A DNA stretch of 64,000 nt, from contig JANYHI010000052.1 in NCBI GenBank assembly GCA_025359125.1, positions 1-64,000 of the forward strand. Direction: 5' to 3'. The notes under the pieces are model-generated. The model was not told the origin of the DNA and ran no database searches. It saw nothing but the letters and a program-made list of their open reading frames with translations. Origin of the DNA: Cytophagales bacterium. Lineage in GTDB: Bacteria > Bacteroidota > Bacteroidia > Cytophagales > Cyclobacteriaceae. Below are positions 55,610 to 64,000 of this stretch, piece after piece. Position 1 is the first letter of the stretch. Every line of letters starts with the position of its first letter. The position numbers and the translations under genes were made by a program.

Positions 55610-57672
55610 TCGGTTGCTTTAATGATTATAATTTGCTCTCCATCTGTTTCAGGAGTAAACAGTAACAGACTGTTAGCTTTATCAAATAATAATTTTCCTG
55701 GAGTAGAGAAAACCTCAAACCCTTTTCCGAAATGAAACTCGGGAATGAATATCTCGGTTGTTAGTTTAACTACTTTGTCTGAATTAAACTTCAAAAAAAA
55801 TACTCTGCCTTTCATATTAAAAGAATATTCGATAGGTGTACCGGCCACTTTATAAGGATAAGCCCTAATACTGGCAGCCAATGCGCGGCCACCTGCATTT
55901 ATTCCTTGGCTACCTTTCTTTTTTGATACACTGTAAATAGAGAGATCTTCTCCGTTCCATTGATCTCCGCGCTGATGGTTGTTGTTACAAGTATAATTCC
56001 ATAGCGTGTAACTAAGTTGGTTTGACTCCATTGCCTGAAAAGATCGGTCTAAACAAATTTCTTGTTCGCTGTAGTCTCCTGTTTTGTACGCATTTTTTTC
56101 ATTTAGGTCGAAGGGGATTCCAAATTCTCCAACTAACGTTGGCTGGTTGCCAAATGCAAAGCTGGTTTCTTTTTTTTTATGCGCCATGTTATCATGAAAG
56201 GCATTGCGAATGGCACGCTTGCCAAAAACTGGTTTTGATTTCACCACATCTATGCCAAACCACGAAGAATATTTTTTTGTTAGCAACGTGGCCGCATCAT
56301 ACCAATGCCCTGCGTTTACCATTTTGTTAGATTCTGCTTTGCTGAATTTTGGCAGCTCATCCTGTATGGCAGCTTCTGCAAAAATTAGCCAAGAGCTATC
56401 AGCTGAATGAATGGCTTCTTTAAATTTTAATGCAAACGGTTTAAAGTAATCTGCCGCAAAATTTATTTCTCTTCCATTTACGTTGGTGAAATAATCGGGC
56501 TTAAGTAAAACGGGTTTGTGATTTTTGTTATAGTTCCACACACCAGCTGTTTTCCAAATATCCGTGCCGGGATTTTTCCATGCCGAAAATTTATTTGGGT
56601 TTACGGTCACTTTACCTTTATCAACAGCACCGGTAAGTTCAAACTCAAAACGAGTAACCTCTAATGTGTTGCCATCACCTAAAATCATCCCTTCGAAAGG
56701 CGAAGGTGTTACGCCATTTTTCAAGAGTGCGCACGCATTCAGATCTTTCATGCCAATGTAGCCAACACTGGGTTCGTTGAAAGTATCAAAACCAATTACG
56801 TTAGCAAGCCCTTTTAATTTAATGGCTACTTGCTTTATGGCATTGATGTAGTGCAACTGAAGATAATCTTGAGCAGAAAGGCTATCAATTTTTAATTGCG
56901 GAGCAAAATCATTTCCGCCAAAGAAAAGAGTAAACATAGTAGCCGCACCTAACTTATTATAGTTGGTAGGCCAGATCATTTTAGGAAAAGGATCTCCTTT
57001 TATATTATGAATAATAGCGGCACCGGTTTCATTAAACTTCAGCGGATCGAAGCCTATTTTTTCTAATGTCCAATATGGCGCGCCATCTCCACCGGTAAAT
57101 CTGCTCCATACATCCTGATGCGGATCGATGAATACATTGATATTATACTCGGCTGCTTTTTTTACAAGTGCCAAAATGTAGTTCAGATAATCTTCATCAT
57201 ATCGGCCTGGCCCTGCATGTTCAATGGCTTCCCAGGTTACCAATAGTCGAACAAAGCGATAGCCCCACTTGTGCAATCTTTCAAAATGTTCAGCTGCTTC
57301 AGTAAGCGCAAAAGGTCTGCCCACAAATGATACCGCATAAACGGATTCGTAAAAATCTTTTTTCTGATGCGTGGGTATAGCAGGTTTAAACGGAAGTTTT
57401 GAATTTGCTCCTACATTAACTCCATGTAAAATCATAGCGCGTCCACTTTGATCTACAAACCATTTACCACCAGAGGTAATATTTTTATGAAGAGAGTCAT
57501 TGATAAATGCAGGCGATTTTCCAATTGCAATATTTTTACTTTCTGTTTTGAGTAATCCTGAAGTGCTATAACTCGGGTAAGGACTATCCATAAAAAAATA
57601 GACGAAGCAAAAAATTAAAATGATGCCAACGATTATGGAGATTCTCAAAGCATATTTTTTTAATCGACTCAT
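55606..57672 (-). CDS. GH5 endoglycoceramidase-like glycoside hydrolase
   Basis: The 688-residue product begins with a membrane anchor (about residues 8 to 28) and then a GH5 barrel: WFVDQSGRAMILHGVNVGANSK, the acid/base Glu300 in FDTFNEPSVGY and the nucleophile Glu516 in TLVGEFGIPFD. Its arrangement and long insertions match endoglycoceramidase/glucosylceramidase-type GH5 enzymes. A C-terminal beta-sandwich (about 600 to 688) follows. The substrate may be a glycolipid or another beta-glucoside; this is inferred from the family only. NamZ lies 6 bases downstream of nothing else; it is the upstream neighbour. Confidence 0.85.
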   Translation of the reverse strand: MSRLKKYALRISIIVGIILIFCFVYFFMDSPYPSYSTSGLLKTESKNIAIGKSPAFINDSLHKNITSGGKWFVDQSGRAMILHGVNVGANSKLPFKPAIPTHQKKDFYESVYAVSFVGRPFALTEAAEHFERLHKWGYRFVRLLVTWEAIEHAGPGRYDEDYLNYILALVKKAAEYNINVFIDPHQDVWSRFTGGDGAPYWTLEKIGFDPLKFNETGAAIIHNIKGDPFPKMIWPTNYNKLGAATMFTLFFGGNDFAPQLKIDSLSAQDYLQLHYINAIKQVAIKLKGLANVIGFDTFNEPSVGYIGMKDLNACALLKNGVTPSPFEGMILGDGNTLEVTRFEFELTGAVDKGKVTVNPNKFSAWKNPGTDIWKTAGVWNYNKNHKPVLLKPDYFTNVNGREINFAADYFKPFALKFKEAIHSADSSWLIFAEAAIQDELPKFSKAESNKMVNAGHWYDAATLLTKKYSSWFGIDVVKSKPVFGKRAIRNAFHDNMAHKKKETSFAFGNQPTLVGEFGIPFDLNEKNAYKTGDYSEQEICLDRSFQAMESNQLSYTLWNYTCNNNHQRGDQWNGEDLSIYSVSKKKGSQGINAGGRALAASIRAYPYKVAGTPIEYSFNMKGRVFFLKFNSDKVVKLTTEIFIPEFHFGKGFEVFSTPGKLLFDKANSLLLFTPETDGEQIIIIKATD

Positions 57673-57678
57673 TTTTTT

Positions 57679-58830
57679 TTAAGAGTATAACAAATATTTT
57701 TTGCGTTTGGCTTTAAACTGATCTAAGCCCGGCCTCCAGCTTTTTCGAATTTGCTCTTCGGTAAGTCCTTCTTTAATCTGCTTTTTTAATTGAGTAGTTC
57801 CGGCTAGCTTATCAAAATATGGAAGAAAGAATTTTTCTTTGTCAGGATATTTTTGATAAAGCATAAGCAAATAACTCAAATCAACTTTTCTGGCTGGTAT
57901 TACTTTTTGAAGATCCAATCCAAAACATAGTTTATCTTTTTGTGGCGGATCGGTGGAGTATCCTTTGATAGCAACAGGCGTGAAACTGAAAGTCATGTCT
58001 TTCAATTCCGGGTTTCCTAAAATTTGAAAAGGAGTAGGAGTGCCTCGGCCTACGCTGATCACGGTGCCCTCAAACAAACAAAGAGAAGGATACAAACGAA
58101 TTGCTCGATCGTTAGGTAAATTTGGTGAGGGCCTTACTGGCAACGAGTAATCATCCGTGCGGTTCCAGTTTTTAATTTTGATTATTTCCAGCTCACATTT
58201 TTTTTTGCCCTCCAGCCATCCCTCTCCATTTATCATTTGTGCAAATTCACCAATCGTCATTCCGTGTGTGATAGGAATAGGGTCCATGCCCACAAAAGAT
58301 TTTAATTCAACCTCGCGAATAGGACCATCTACATAACTTCCATTGGGGTTGGGTCTATCAAGCACAATTATTTTTTTATCATTTTCTGCACAGGCCTCCA
58401 TTACATTGTGCAGCGTGCTGATATAGGTATAGAAACGTGCTCCTACATCTTGAATATCAAATACAATGATATCCACATCTTTAAGTTGCTCTGGTGTGGG
58501 TTTGCTATTTTTTCCGTACAGAGAAACTACCGGCACTCCGGTTTTAGTATCGACCGCATCATTGACATGTTCACCATCGGCTGCGTCTCCGCGAAACCCG
58601 TGCTCCGGCCCAAATATTTTTTTAATTTGAATGCCCAAATGAAAGAGCGTATCAGCCAAATGAGTTTTGAAAATAAGCGATGTATTATTAACTACTAAGC
58701 CAACTCGTTTGTTTTTTACGAGCGGTAACAGTTTCTCTAACTGTTCGGCACCTACTATTACTCTTGGTTTTTGGGCTTCAGAGACAATAGAACTAAACAA
58801 AAAAAATAATAACACATAAATCCTGATCAT
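57679..58830 (-). CDS. namZ: NamZ-type exo-beta-N-acetylmuramidase (DUF1343)
   Basis: The 383-residue product has a signal peptide (residues 1 to 19) and the DUF1343 (GH171) landmarks: NKRVGLVVNNTSL, FGPEHGFRG near 95, DAVDTKTGVPVVSLYG, VFDIQDVGARFYTYISTL, and VGRGTPTPFQILG. NamZ proteins remove MurNAc from the ends of peptidoglycan fragments in the recovery of cell-wall sugars. It is exported here. It is transcribed divergently from the permease gene, and is upstream of the GH5 gene. Confidence 0.92.
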   Translation of the reverse strand: MIRIYVLLFFLFSSIVSEAQKPRVIVGAEQLEKLLPLVKNKRVGLVVNNTSLIFKTHLADTLFHLGIQIKKIFGPEHGFRGDAADGEHVNDAVDTKTGVPVVSLYGKNSKPTPEQLKDVDIIVFDIQDVGARFYTYISTLHNVMEACAENDKKIIVLDRPNPNGSYVDGPIREVELKSFVGMDPIPITHGMTIGEFAQMINGEGWLEGKKKCELEIIKIKNWNRTDDYSLPVRPSPNLPNDRAIRLYPSLCLFEGTVISVGRGTPTPFQILGNPELKDMTFSFTPVAIKGYSTDPPQKDKLCFGLDLQKVIPARKVDLSYLLMLYQKYPDKEKFFLPYFDKLAGTTQLKKQIKEGLTEEQIRKSWRPGLDQFKAKRKKYLLYS

Positions 58831-58847
58831 TTCTTTTTATTTTGGCG

Positions 58848-60206
58848 ATGGATTTCAAATTTAGTCAATCTTTGAACCTTTCTTACTTTCTATCTAAAAG
58901 ACTTCGGCACAACACAGATGATAGCTTCTCGTCTATCATTCACAAAATAGCTGTGGCCAGCATCGCCATTGGCTTAGCAGCATCCATCGTTTCGTTTTTG
59001 GTGATGCAAGGGTTTCAGAGTGCGGTAAAAAATAAAATTTATGCTTTTAGTAATCACTTGTTGATTACCAAATTTACGATGAACAATGCTGTGGAAGAAC
59101 AGCCATTCAACTTTAAGATTGCGCTGCAAGAAAATCCGGAGAGATTTCCGTTTATCAAAAGCGTGCAAGAGTATAGCCACAAAGCAGGATTGATAAAAAC
59201 AGATAAGGAAGTACTGGGCATCATATTTAAAGGTGTTGGTAAAAGTTTTAATCAAGTCGCTTTCGCGGATAATATTATTGCAGGAAGATTTATTCATTTC
59301 AACGACTCGGGTTATTCTAAAGAAGTTTTATTGAGTAAAGTAATTGCCAACAAAATTGAAGCAAAGGTGGGTGATGACATCATCCTTCATTTTTTTCAAA
59401 ACCCGCCCCGGTTTCGTAAATTAAAAGTAGTTGGATTGTATGAAACTAACCTGTCGGATTACTTCGATGGAAAAGTATTGATTGGCGACTTGCGCATGGT
59501 GCAGCAGTTAAATGGCTGGAAGCAAAATGAAGCGGGTGGATTGGAGGTAGGAATTAATTTAAATTATTTCGATGCTTTTACGCTATGGAAAAATGAGCTG
59601 ATAAGACCATCGCAAATGGAAAGTGACACGCTGTTTTTTGAAGAGGAGGAAACGAGCGGAGCATTTGATTTTGACAGAGCCGCATTGGGTGAGGCTAAAA
59701 AATTGATTGGCGACTCGATGGATTATGATTTGAATATTGAATCTGTCAGAGATAAATATATCCAAGTGTTTGAGTGGCTTGATTTAGTTAAGAGGCAAGT
59801 AAAAATTTTACTAGGCATTATTCTGGTAGTCATCTCTGTGAATATGATTTCAGTTATTTTAATTTTGGTAATGGAGCGAATACCCATGGTGGGGGTGTTA
59901 AAAGCATTGGGCGCCAGCGCCAGCACCATTCGATCTATTTTTATTTACAATGGAATGAACTTGATAGCGAAGGGACTTTTGTGGGGCAATGCAATTGGGT
60001 TAGGCATTTGCTGGTTGCAAGATCAATTCAAAATTATGAAACTCAACCCTCACGATTACTATGTGAGTTACGTACCTATTGAGTGGTCTATACTAACTGT
60101 AGTTGCTTTGAATTTTTTGATTTTTATCACCGTTACCCTTGTGTTAATTCTTCCTACCCGATTCATCACTAAGATTAGTCCCGTAAAGGCAATACGATTT
60201 GACTAG
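58848..60206 (+). CDS. FtsX/LolC-type ABC transporter permease
   Basis: The product of about 452 residues has an N-terminal membrane helix (IAVASIAIGLAASIVSFLVMQG), a large periplasmic domain (about 60 to 310), and three C-terminal helices, with the FtsX-domain feature MERIPMVGVLKALGASASTIRSIFIYNG. This is the LolC/LolE-like layout used for lipoprotein release. No ATPase gene is adjacent. The ATG at 58848 is used; an upstream TTG two codons earlier is less likely. Confidence 0.9.
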   Translation: MDFKFSQSLNLSYFLSKRLRHNTDDSFSSIIHKIAVASIAIGLAASIVSFLVMQGFQSAVKNKIYAFSNHLLITKFTMNNAVEEQPFNFKIALQENPERFPFIKSVQEYSHKAGLIKTDKEVLGIIFKGVGKSFNQVAFADNIIAGRFIHFNDSGYSKEVLLSKVIANKIEAKVGDDIILHFFQNPPRFRKLKVVGLYETNLSDYFDGKVLIGDLRMVQQLNGWKQNEAGGLEVGINLNYFDAFTLWKNELIRPSQMESDTLFFEEEETSGAFDFDRAALGEAKKLIGDSMDYDLNIESVRDKYIQVFEWLDLVKRQVKILLGIILVVISVNMISVILILVMERIPMVGVLKALGASASTIRSIFIYNGMNLIAKGLLWGNAIGLGICWLQDQFKIMKLNPHDYYVSYVPIEWSILTVVALNFLIFITVTLVLILPTRFITKISPVKAIRFD

Positions 60207-60220
60207 AGTTGCTGAGAGAA

Positions 60221-61099
60221 CTACCCAAACAATTCAGAACTTAAGTAGCGATCGCCCCGGTCGCAAATAATTGTAACTATTATTCCCGACTCCAATTCAC
60301 TGGCAATTTTTAATGCCGCAGTTAGCCCACCACCACTGCTCATGCCTGCTAAAATTCCTTCTTCTTTGGCGAGCCTGCGCGTCATAGCAGTTGCTTCGGC
60401 TTCACTCACATCAACAATTTTATCTATACGCTCGCGCTCAAATATTTTTGGTAGAAATTCTGGCGACCATCTTCTAATGCCTGGAATGCTAGAGCCTTCC
60501 GTTGGTTGCGTGCCCACTATTTGAATCGCAGGATTTTTTTCTTTTAAATAGCGCGAAACCCCCATGATGGTGCCCGTAGTGCCCATCGAAGAAACGAAGT
60601 GTGTAATTTTCCCTTGCGTGTCGTTCCAGATTTCTGGCCCAGTAGTTTTGTAGTGAGCGAGATAGTTATCTGCATTGGCAAACTGATTGAGAATATAATA
60701 CCCTTCTTTCTCGGCCATCTTATCTGCCAACTCTCGAGAATATTCAATTGTTCGGGCACTGGGAGTTAGAATTACTTTTGCGCCATACGCTTGCATAGCT
60801 AGTACACGTTCGCGTGTAGAATTGTCGGGCATAATCAATGTCATATCCAATCCCATGATTCGGGCAATCATGGCCAACGCAATTCCAGTATTGCCGCTGG
60901 TAGCTTCCACCAACCGATCTCCTCGTTTGATGTCTCCTCTGTCTAGCGCACCTTTTATCATTCCGTAAGCCGCGCGATCTTTCACACTTCCTCCCGGATT
61001 ATCGCCTTCTAATTTTCCGTAAATCGTCACTCCTTTGTTAACCGGAATATGTTGTAATTCTACTAAGGGTGTGTTGCCTATTAGCTCTGCTAATTTCAT
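60221..61099 (-). CDS. cysM: Cysteine synthase B
   Basis: This PLP enzyme makes cysteine from O-acetylserine and sulfide. The 292-residue product has the PLP lysine segment GGSVKDRAAYGM, VEATSGNTGIALAM, and the glycine loop MGTTGTIMG. The CysM type is inferred from length and sequence pattern. It lies 22 bases downstream of the serine acetyltransferase gene, so the two steps of cysteine synthesis are probably co-expressed. Confidence 0.94.
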   Translation of the reverse strand: MKLAELIGNTPLVELQHIPVNKGVTIYGKLEGDNPGGSVKDRAAYGMIKGALDRGDIKRGDRLVEATSGNTGIALAMIARIMGLDMTLIMPDNSTRERVLAMQAYGAKVILTPSARTIEYSRELADKMAEKEGYYILNQFANADNYLAHYKTTGPEIWNDTQGKITHFVSSMGTTGTIMGVSRYLKEKNPAIQIVGTQPTEGSSIPGIRRWSPEFLPKIFERERIDKIVDVSEAEATAMTRRLAKEEGILAGMSSGGGLTAALKIASELESGIIVTIICDRGDRYLSSELFG

Positions 61100-61121
61100 G
61101 AGGTAAATAAATGAGGTTGTT

Positions 61122-61955
61122 TTATTTTATTAAAATGAGATCTGACTCTCTATTTTCATCAGTGTTCATTTTTGCTTGATAATAAATTTTGGAATACGGT
61201 GGCATGCTTCGGGTGAGCCATACGTTTCCTCCAATTATACTATCATGACCTATTACTGTTTCCCCTCCCAAAATAGTTGCTCCCGCGTAAATCACTACAC
61301 TGTCTTCAATAGTTGGGTGTCTCTTTTTTTCGGCATCACTTTTATCTACACTTAATGCACCGAGTGTAACACCTTGATAAATTTTTACACGGTTGCCAAT
61401 AACGGTAGTCTCGCCAATCACCACACCTGTTCCATGATCGATGCAGAAGTGATCTCCAATTTTTGCTGCCGGGTGAATATCAATTCCCGTTTTACTATGC
61501 GCATGTTCGGTAATAACTCTTGGAATTCCGATTGAACCAAGGTTATGTAATGTATGGGCAATCCGATAGGCGGCAATCGCATAAAATCCAGGATAGGTTC
61601 TCACTACTTCGTTGGTGCTTTTTGCAGCAGGATCTCCGGAGTACATCGCCAGTACATCTTGCTCAAGTTGGCCATGAATTTTTGAAAGTGAGTAAAAAAA
61701 TTGAGAGGCAATCTTCTTAGCCGATGTGGTATCATGACCAGGTGTTTGCATCACCATTTCTTCTAAGTTTTTTTGAAGCGTTTGAAGATATGCCTCGAAA
61801 CTTATTAAATCAGTAAAAGATTCAGCAGAGAAATCAGGAAAAAGAGCACCCAGTAGCTGAATATAAAATTCCGATACTTCGGCAGGAGACGGGCAAGTTG
61901 GGCAAGCCTTATGTGATTGATATAACTTATTGATGAAATCTTCGCTCATGTACAT
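61122..61955 (-). CDS. cysE: Serine O-acetyltransferase
   Basis: The enzyme makes O-acetylserine for cysteine synthesis. The 277-residue product has a helical N-terminal part and a left-handed hexapeptide repeat region: GIDIHPAAKIGDHFCIDHGTGVVIGETTVIGNRVKIYQGVTLGALS with catalytic His, then KKRHPTIEDSVVIYAGATILGG. It is of the longer EpsC/SAT type. The first or third Met may be the start. cysM follows. Confidence 0.95.
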   Translation of the reverse strand: MYMSEDFINKLYQSHKACPTCPSPAEVSEFYIQLLGALFPDFSAESFTDLISFEAYLQTLQKNLEEMVMQTPGHDTTSAKKIASQFFYSLSKIHGQLEQDVLAMYSGDPAAKSTNEVVRTYPGFYAIAAYRIAHTLHNLGSIGIPRVITEHAHSKTGIDIHPAAKIGDHFCIDHGTGVVIGETTVIGNRVKIYQGVTLGALSVDKSDAEKKRHPTIEDSVVIYAGATILGGETVIGHDSIIGGNVWLTRSMPPYSKIYYQAKMNTDENRESDLILIK

Positions 61956-62090
61956 AAAAGGATAATTAGTGCAAGATGGTTCAACGACAGTTATGAAATA
62001 GTGTTTTTATTTTTACGAATCGTTAACAAAAAACCCTGATGATGACGTTTTGCCGACAACTTAATCAATCCGCATAGGCATTATTCTACT

Positions 62091-62120
62091 TTATGATCTC
62101 ACAACTAACTCTTATCTTTA
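62091..62120 (+). promoter_or_regulatory. Possible promoter before the methyltransferase-like gene
   Basis: TTA at 62091 to 62093 and TATCTTTA at 62113 to 62120 are 19 bases apart; each element differs from the consensus by one base. It lies 23 bases before the start codon. Confidence 0.4.
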
Positions 62121-62142
62121 CCTTCCTTACCCTCGATAGCTT

Positions 62143-63084
62143 ATGTACAGAAGATCTTTTTTGAAAGTGTTGGCCGTAATGTCTATTCCTTTCAATGCTT
62201 TCCCCAATGGTATGTTGGAAATTTTCTCGAACGCAGAAAGTAATTTTAAAAAAATTTATACTGATAGTAATCTGAAAAACAAGTTTTACAAATTTCTACA
62301 GAATGTTTTCAATTTATATCCTGAAGAAAAACTTCACAACCTGATTTCGCAGAATACACTTGCTAAAAATACGGATCAAGAAATTTATAAAGCAAGCCAG
62401 GCTAAGCTTGGAGAGATCAAACCAATTCTTTCTGTTTTTAATTATGAATTACCCGCGCTTTTCAAGCAAAAAGATGAAATGGCGCGCGAAGCGTTGGTAC
62501 TTTTAGGAGAAGATTCAACCTACAATGGATATTTGGAGATTGGCTCTTCGGGCAGATACTTGGATTACCTCGAAGAAAAGATTTCAATTAAAGGAGGGCG
62601 CTACTATGCAGATGGAAAAGAACCCGGCTATTCTGTTACGGAAATGGTAGATCGTGGACAAATAAAAATTGGTGCAGAATATATTCCGCTAGCTGATTAC
62701 CGCACAGAATATTCTAAAATCATTCCAAATGGAAGTTTGGATTTAGTTACCATCTACATCGGCTTTCATCATTGCCCACTAGACCTTCGCATACCTTTTA
62801 TTTCTTCTATTAGAGATACCATGCGAGTAGGTGGCAAATTGATTTTGCGCGATCATGATTGCAATACGGAAGAGCAAAAAACGATGGTGGCACTAGCGCA
62901 CGATGTATTCAATATGGGCACTAATGAATCGTGGGAATATAACAGTCGCGAAATACGTAATTTCTATTCGCTGGCTTTTATTTGTGCTTTTGTAGAGAAG
63001 ATTGGATTTAGGTTCGAAAAGAAAACACTTTTTCAGGAGGGCGATCCTACCAAAAATGCACTTATGCTCTTTACTAAAATTTAA
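62143..63084 (+). CDS. Tat-type exported SAM-methyltransferase-like protein
   Basis: The 313-residue product begins MYRRSFLKVLAVMSIPFNAF, a twin-arginine signal of RRxFLK type, followed by a helical segment and a class I methyltransferase-like fold at about 130 to 280: YLEIGSSGRYLDYL (motif I), SLDLVTIYIGFHHCP (motif IV region) and MRVGGKLILRDHD. Methyltransferases are cytoplasmic because they need SAM, so an exported member is unusual. It precedes a membrane-anchored FAD oxidoreductase by 10 bases. The Tat motif could instead be a chance match, with the N-terminus acting as an anchor. Confidence 0.75.
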   Translation: MYRRSFLKVLAVMSIPFNAFPNGMLEIFSNAESNFKKIYTDSNLKNKFYKFLQNVFNLYPEEKLHNLISQNTLAKNTDQEIYKASQAKLGEIKPILSVFNYELPALFKQKDEMAREALVLLGEDSTYNGYLEIGSSGRYLDYLEEKISIKGGRYYADGKEPGYSVTEMVDRGQIKIGAEYIPLADYRTEYSKIIPNGSLDLVTIYIGFHHCPLDLRIPFISSIRDTMRVGGKLILRDHDCNTEEQKTMVALAHDVFNMGTNESWEYNSREIRNFYSLAFICAFVEKIGFRFEKKTLFQEGDPTKNALMLFTKI

Positions 63085-63094
63085 TTTAGATATT

Positions 63095-64000
63095 TTGAAA
63101 AAACTCTGGCAACTTCTATCATTTCTTTTTTCAAAGTTCCTACTCTTATTAAAATTTATTGCCAGGCTGCTTAAGCGATTTTGGAGATTCATCCACAGCA
63201 AAAAGCGATATGCCATTCCGTTTTACGCATTGGTTTTATACGGGCTGTTCATTTTTATTTTGGTCAAAACATCGGGAGATGCGAGCTACGATAAAGTCTT
63301 AACTAACAAAACTATTAATGATTTTACGCAGATAAATCCTATTCAGGTTAATAAAATCATCAAACCCAAAACGATTGAAGAAATGGTTGAGGCTATCACC
63401 ACCACGTCTGGCCCGATTTCTATTGGCGGTGGAAAATTTAGCATGGGCGGCCAAACTGCCTATGAAAATAGTCTACACATCGATATGCGTGGTTTCAATA
63501 AAGTGATTGAGCTTGATACAATTTTGAAACAAGTAACCGTGCAACCCGGAATTGTTTGGCGAGATTTGCAACGCGTCATTGATCCGCATCACCTCTCTAT
63601 AAAAATAATGCAGACATACGCCAACTTTACAGTAGGTGGTGCAGTGTCTGTTAATTGTCATGGACGATATATTGGCCACGGCCCCATTGTTTCTTCTGTG
63701 TTGCAAATAAAATTAGTTACTGCTGAGGGAAAAATCATTACAGCAAGTCGAGCAGAGAATCAGGAAATTTTTAATGCAGCCATAGGTGGCTATGGAGGCA
63801 TTGGCGTGTTGGTGGAAATTACTTTGCAATTAGATACCAACACCAAAGTAGAAAGACATCATCAACTAATTAAGGCTGAAGACTATAATACTTTCTTTGA
63901 TGCCAACATTCGTAATAATAAAGAGGTTGTTTTTCAAAATGGAGATTTGTATCCACCTGACTACATTACCATCAACGCGGTGTGGTGGAGCAAGTCTGAT
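63095..64000 (+). CDS. Membrane-anchored FAD-binding oxidoreductase (partial)
   Basis: The visible 302 residues start at a TTG and give a basic, helical N-terminus with a membrane segment at about 40 to 60 (YAIPFYALVLYGLFIFILV). A PCMH-type FAD-binding domain follows: GPISIGGGKFSMGGQT, VQPGIVWRDLQRVIDPHH, and ANFTVGGAVSVNCHGRYIGHGPI. The cofactor is FAD as in D-arabinono-lactone oxidase and related enzymes. The gene runs off the window end, so the substrate domain cannot be seen. No in-frame ATG is found near the start. Confidence 0.85.
   Translation, partial: MKKLWQLLSFLFSKFLLLLKFIARLLKRFWRFIHSKKRYAIPFYALVLYGLFIFILVKTSGDASYDKVLTNKTINDFTQINPIQVNKIIKPKTIEEMVEAITTTSGPISIGGGKFSMGGQTAYENSLHIDMRGFNKVIELDTILKQVTVQPGIVWRDLQRVIDPHHLSIKIMQTYANFTVGGAVSVNCHGRYIGHGPIVSSVLQIKLVTAEGKIITASRAENQEIFNAAIGGYGGIGVLVEITLQLDTNTKVERHHQLIKAEDYNTFFDANIRNNKEVVFQNGDLYPPDYITINAVWWSKSD

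Overview
This window is a chromosomal segment of a Bacteroidota bacterium, most likely a member of the Cytophagales. The reasons are the gene content and order (complete spc and alpha ribosomal clusters followed by rplQ, carA, eno and a FtsB/DivIC gene), an AT-rich composition, promoters of the Bacteroidota type (TTG, 19 bases, TAnnTTTG) in place of -35/-10 boxes, no obvious Shine-Dalgarno sites, bacillithiol synthesis (bshA), DUF1343/NamZ, DUF4197, and several lipoproteins and carboxypeptidase-like regulatory domains of Bacteroidota type. No tRNA, rRNA, CRISPR array, integrase or insertion sequence was seen.

Layout. 1-8.1 kb: bshA (cut by the window edge), a large exported GH3-like/serine hydrolase fusion, mutL and two rhomboid proteases. 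8.1-12.5 kb: the most accessory-looking part, with a Crp/Fnr-type regulator, a lipoprotein whose C-terminus looks like a permuted papain/NlpC-type domain, a four-helix membrane protein and a HEAT-repeat protein, with a sharp change of base composition. 12.5-22.1 kb: a VIT1-type transporter, a lipoprotein, rlmN, a class-A beta-lactamase-like lipoprotein, a DgcN/DgcA pair (D-glutamate or murein-peptide metabolism), and a FecCD/FecE-type ABC importer without its binding protein.

22.4-37.0 kb: one co-directional ribosomal block from rplC to rplQ, containing secY, map, infA and rpoA. It starts at a near-perfect promoter, has a second such promoter before rpsH, and ends at a strong terminator. rpsJ (S10), which normally precedes rplC, is absent. 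37-48 kb: carA, eno, a divIC-like gene, a MuiA-type protein, dtd, a lactate-oxidase-like flavoenzyme, a DUF4197 protein and paaN. 48-62 kb, mostly minus strand: a GH32 fructanase, msrB, an SDR, folA, fmt, a RES/Xre toxin-antitoxin pair whose toxin gene overlaps fmt, nth, a 7TM-DISM receptor, a GH5 endoglycoceramidase-like enzyme, NamZ, a FtsX/LolC-type permease, cysM and a serine acetyltransferase. 62-64 kb: a Tat-type exported methyltransferase-like protein next to a membrane-anchored FAD-binding oxidoreductase cut by the window end.

Themes. Several genes point to cell-wall turnover (GH3-like/serine hydrolase fusion, class-A-like hydrolase, Ala-Glu epimerase, NamZ). Dispersed short repeats sit in several intergenic regions; one copy appears to have landed in the 5' end of the GH3-like gene. 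The best candidates for new biology are the lipoprotein/membrane/HEAT locus at 8.8-12.5 kb, the degenerate GH3 fusion, and the exported methyltransferase plus FAD oxidoreductase pair.
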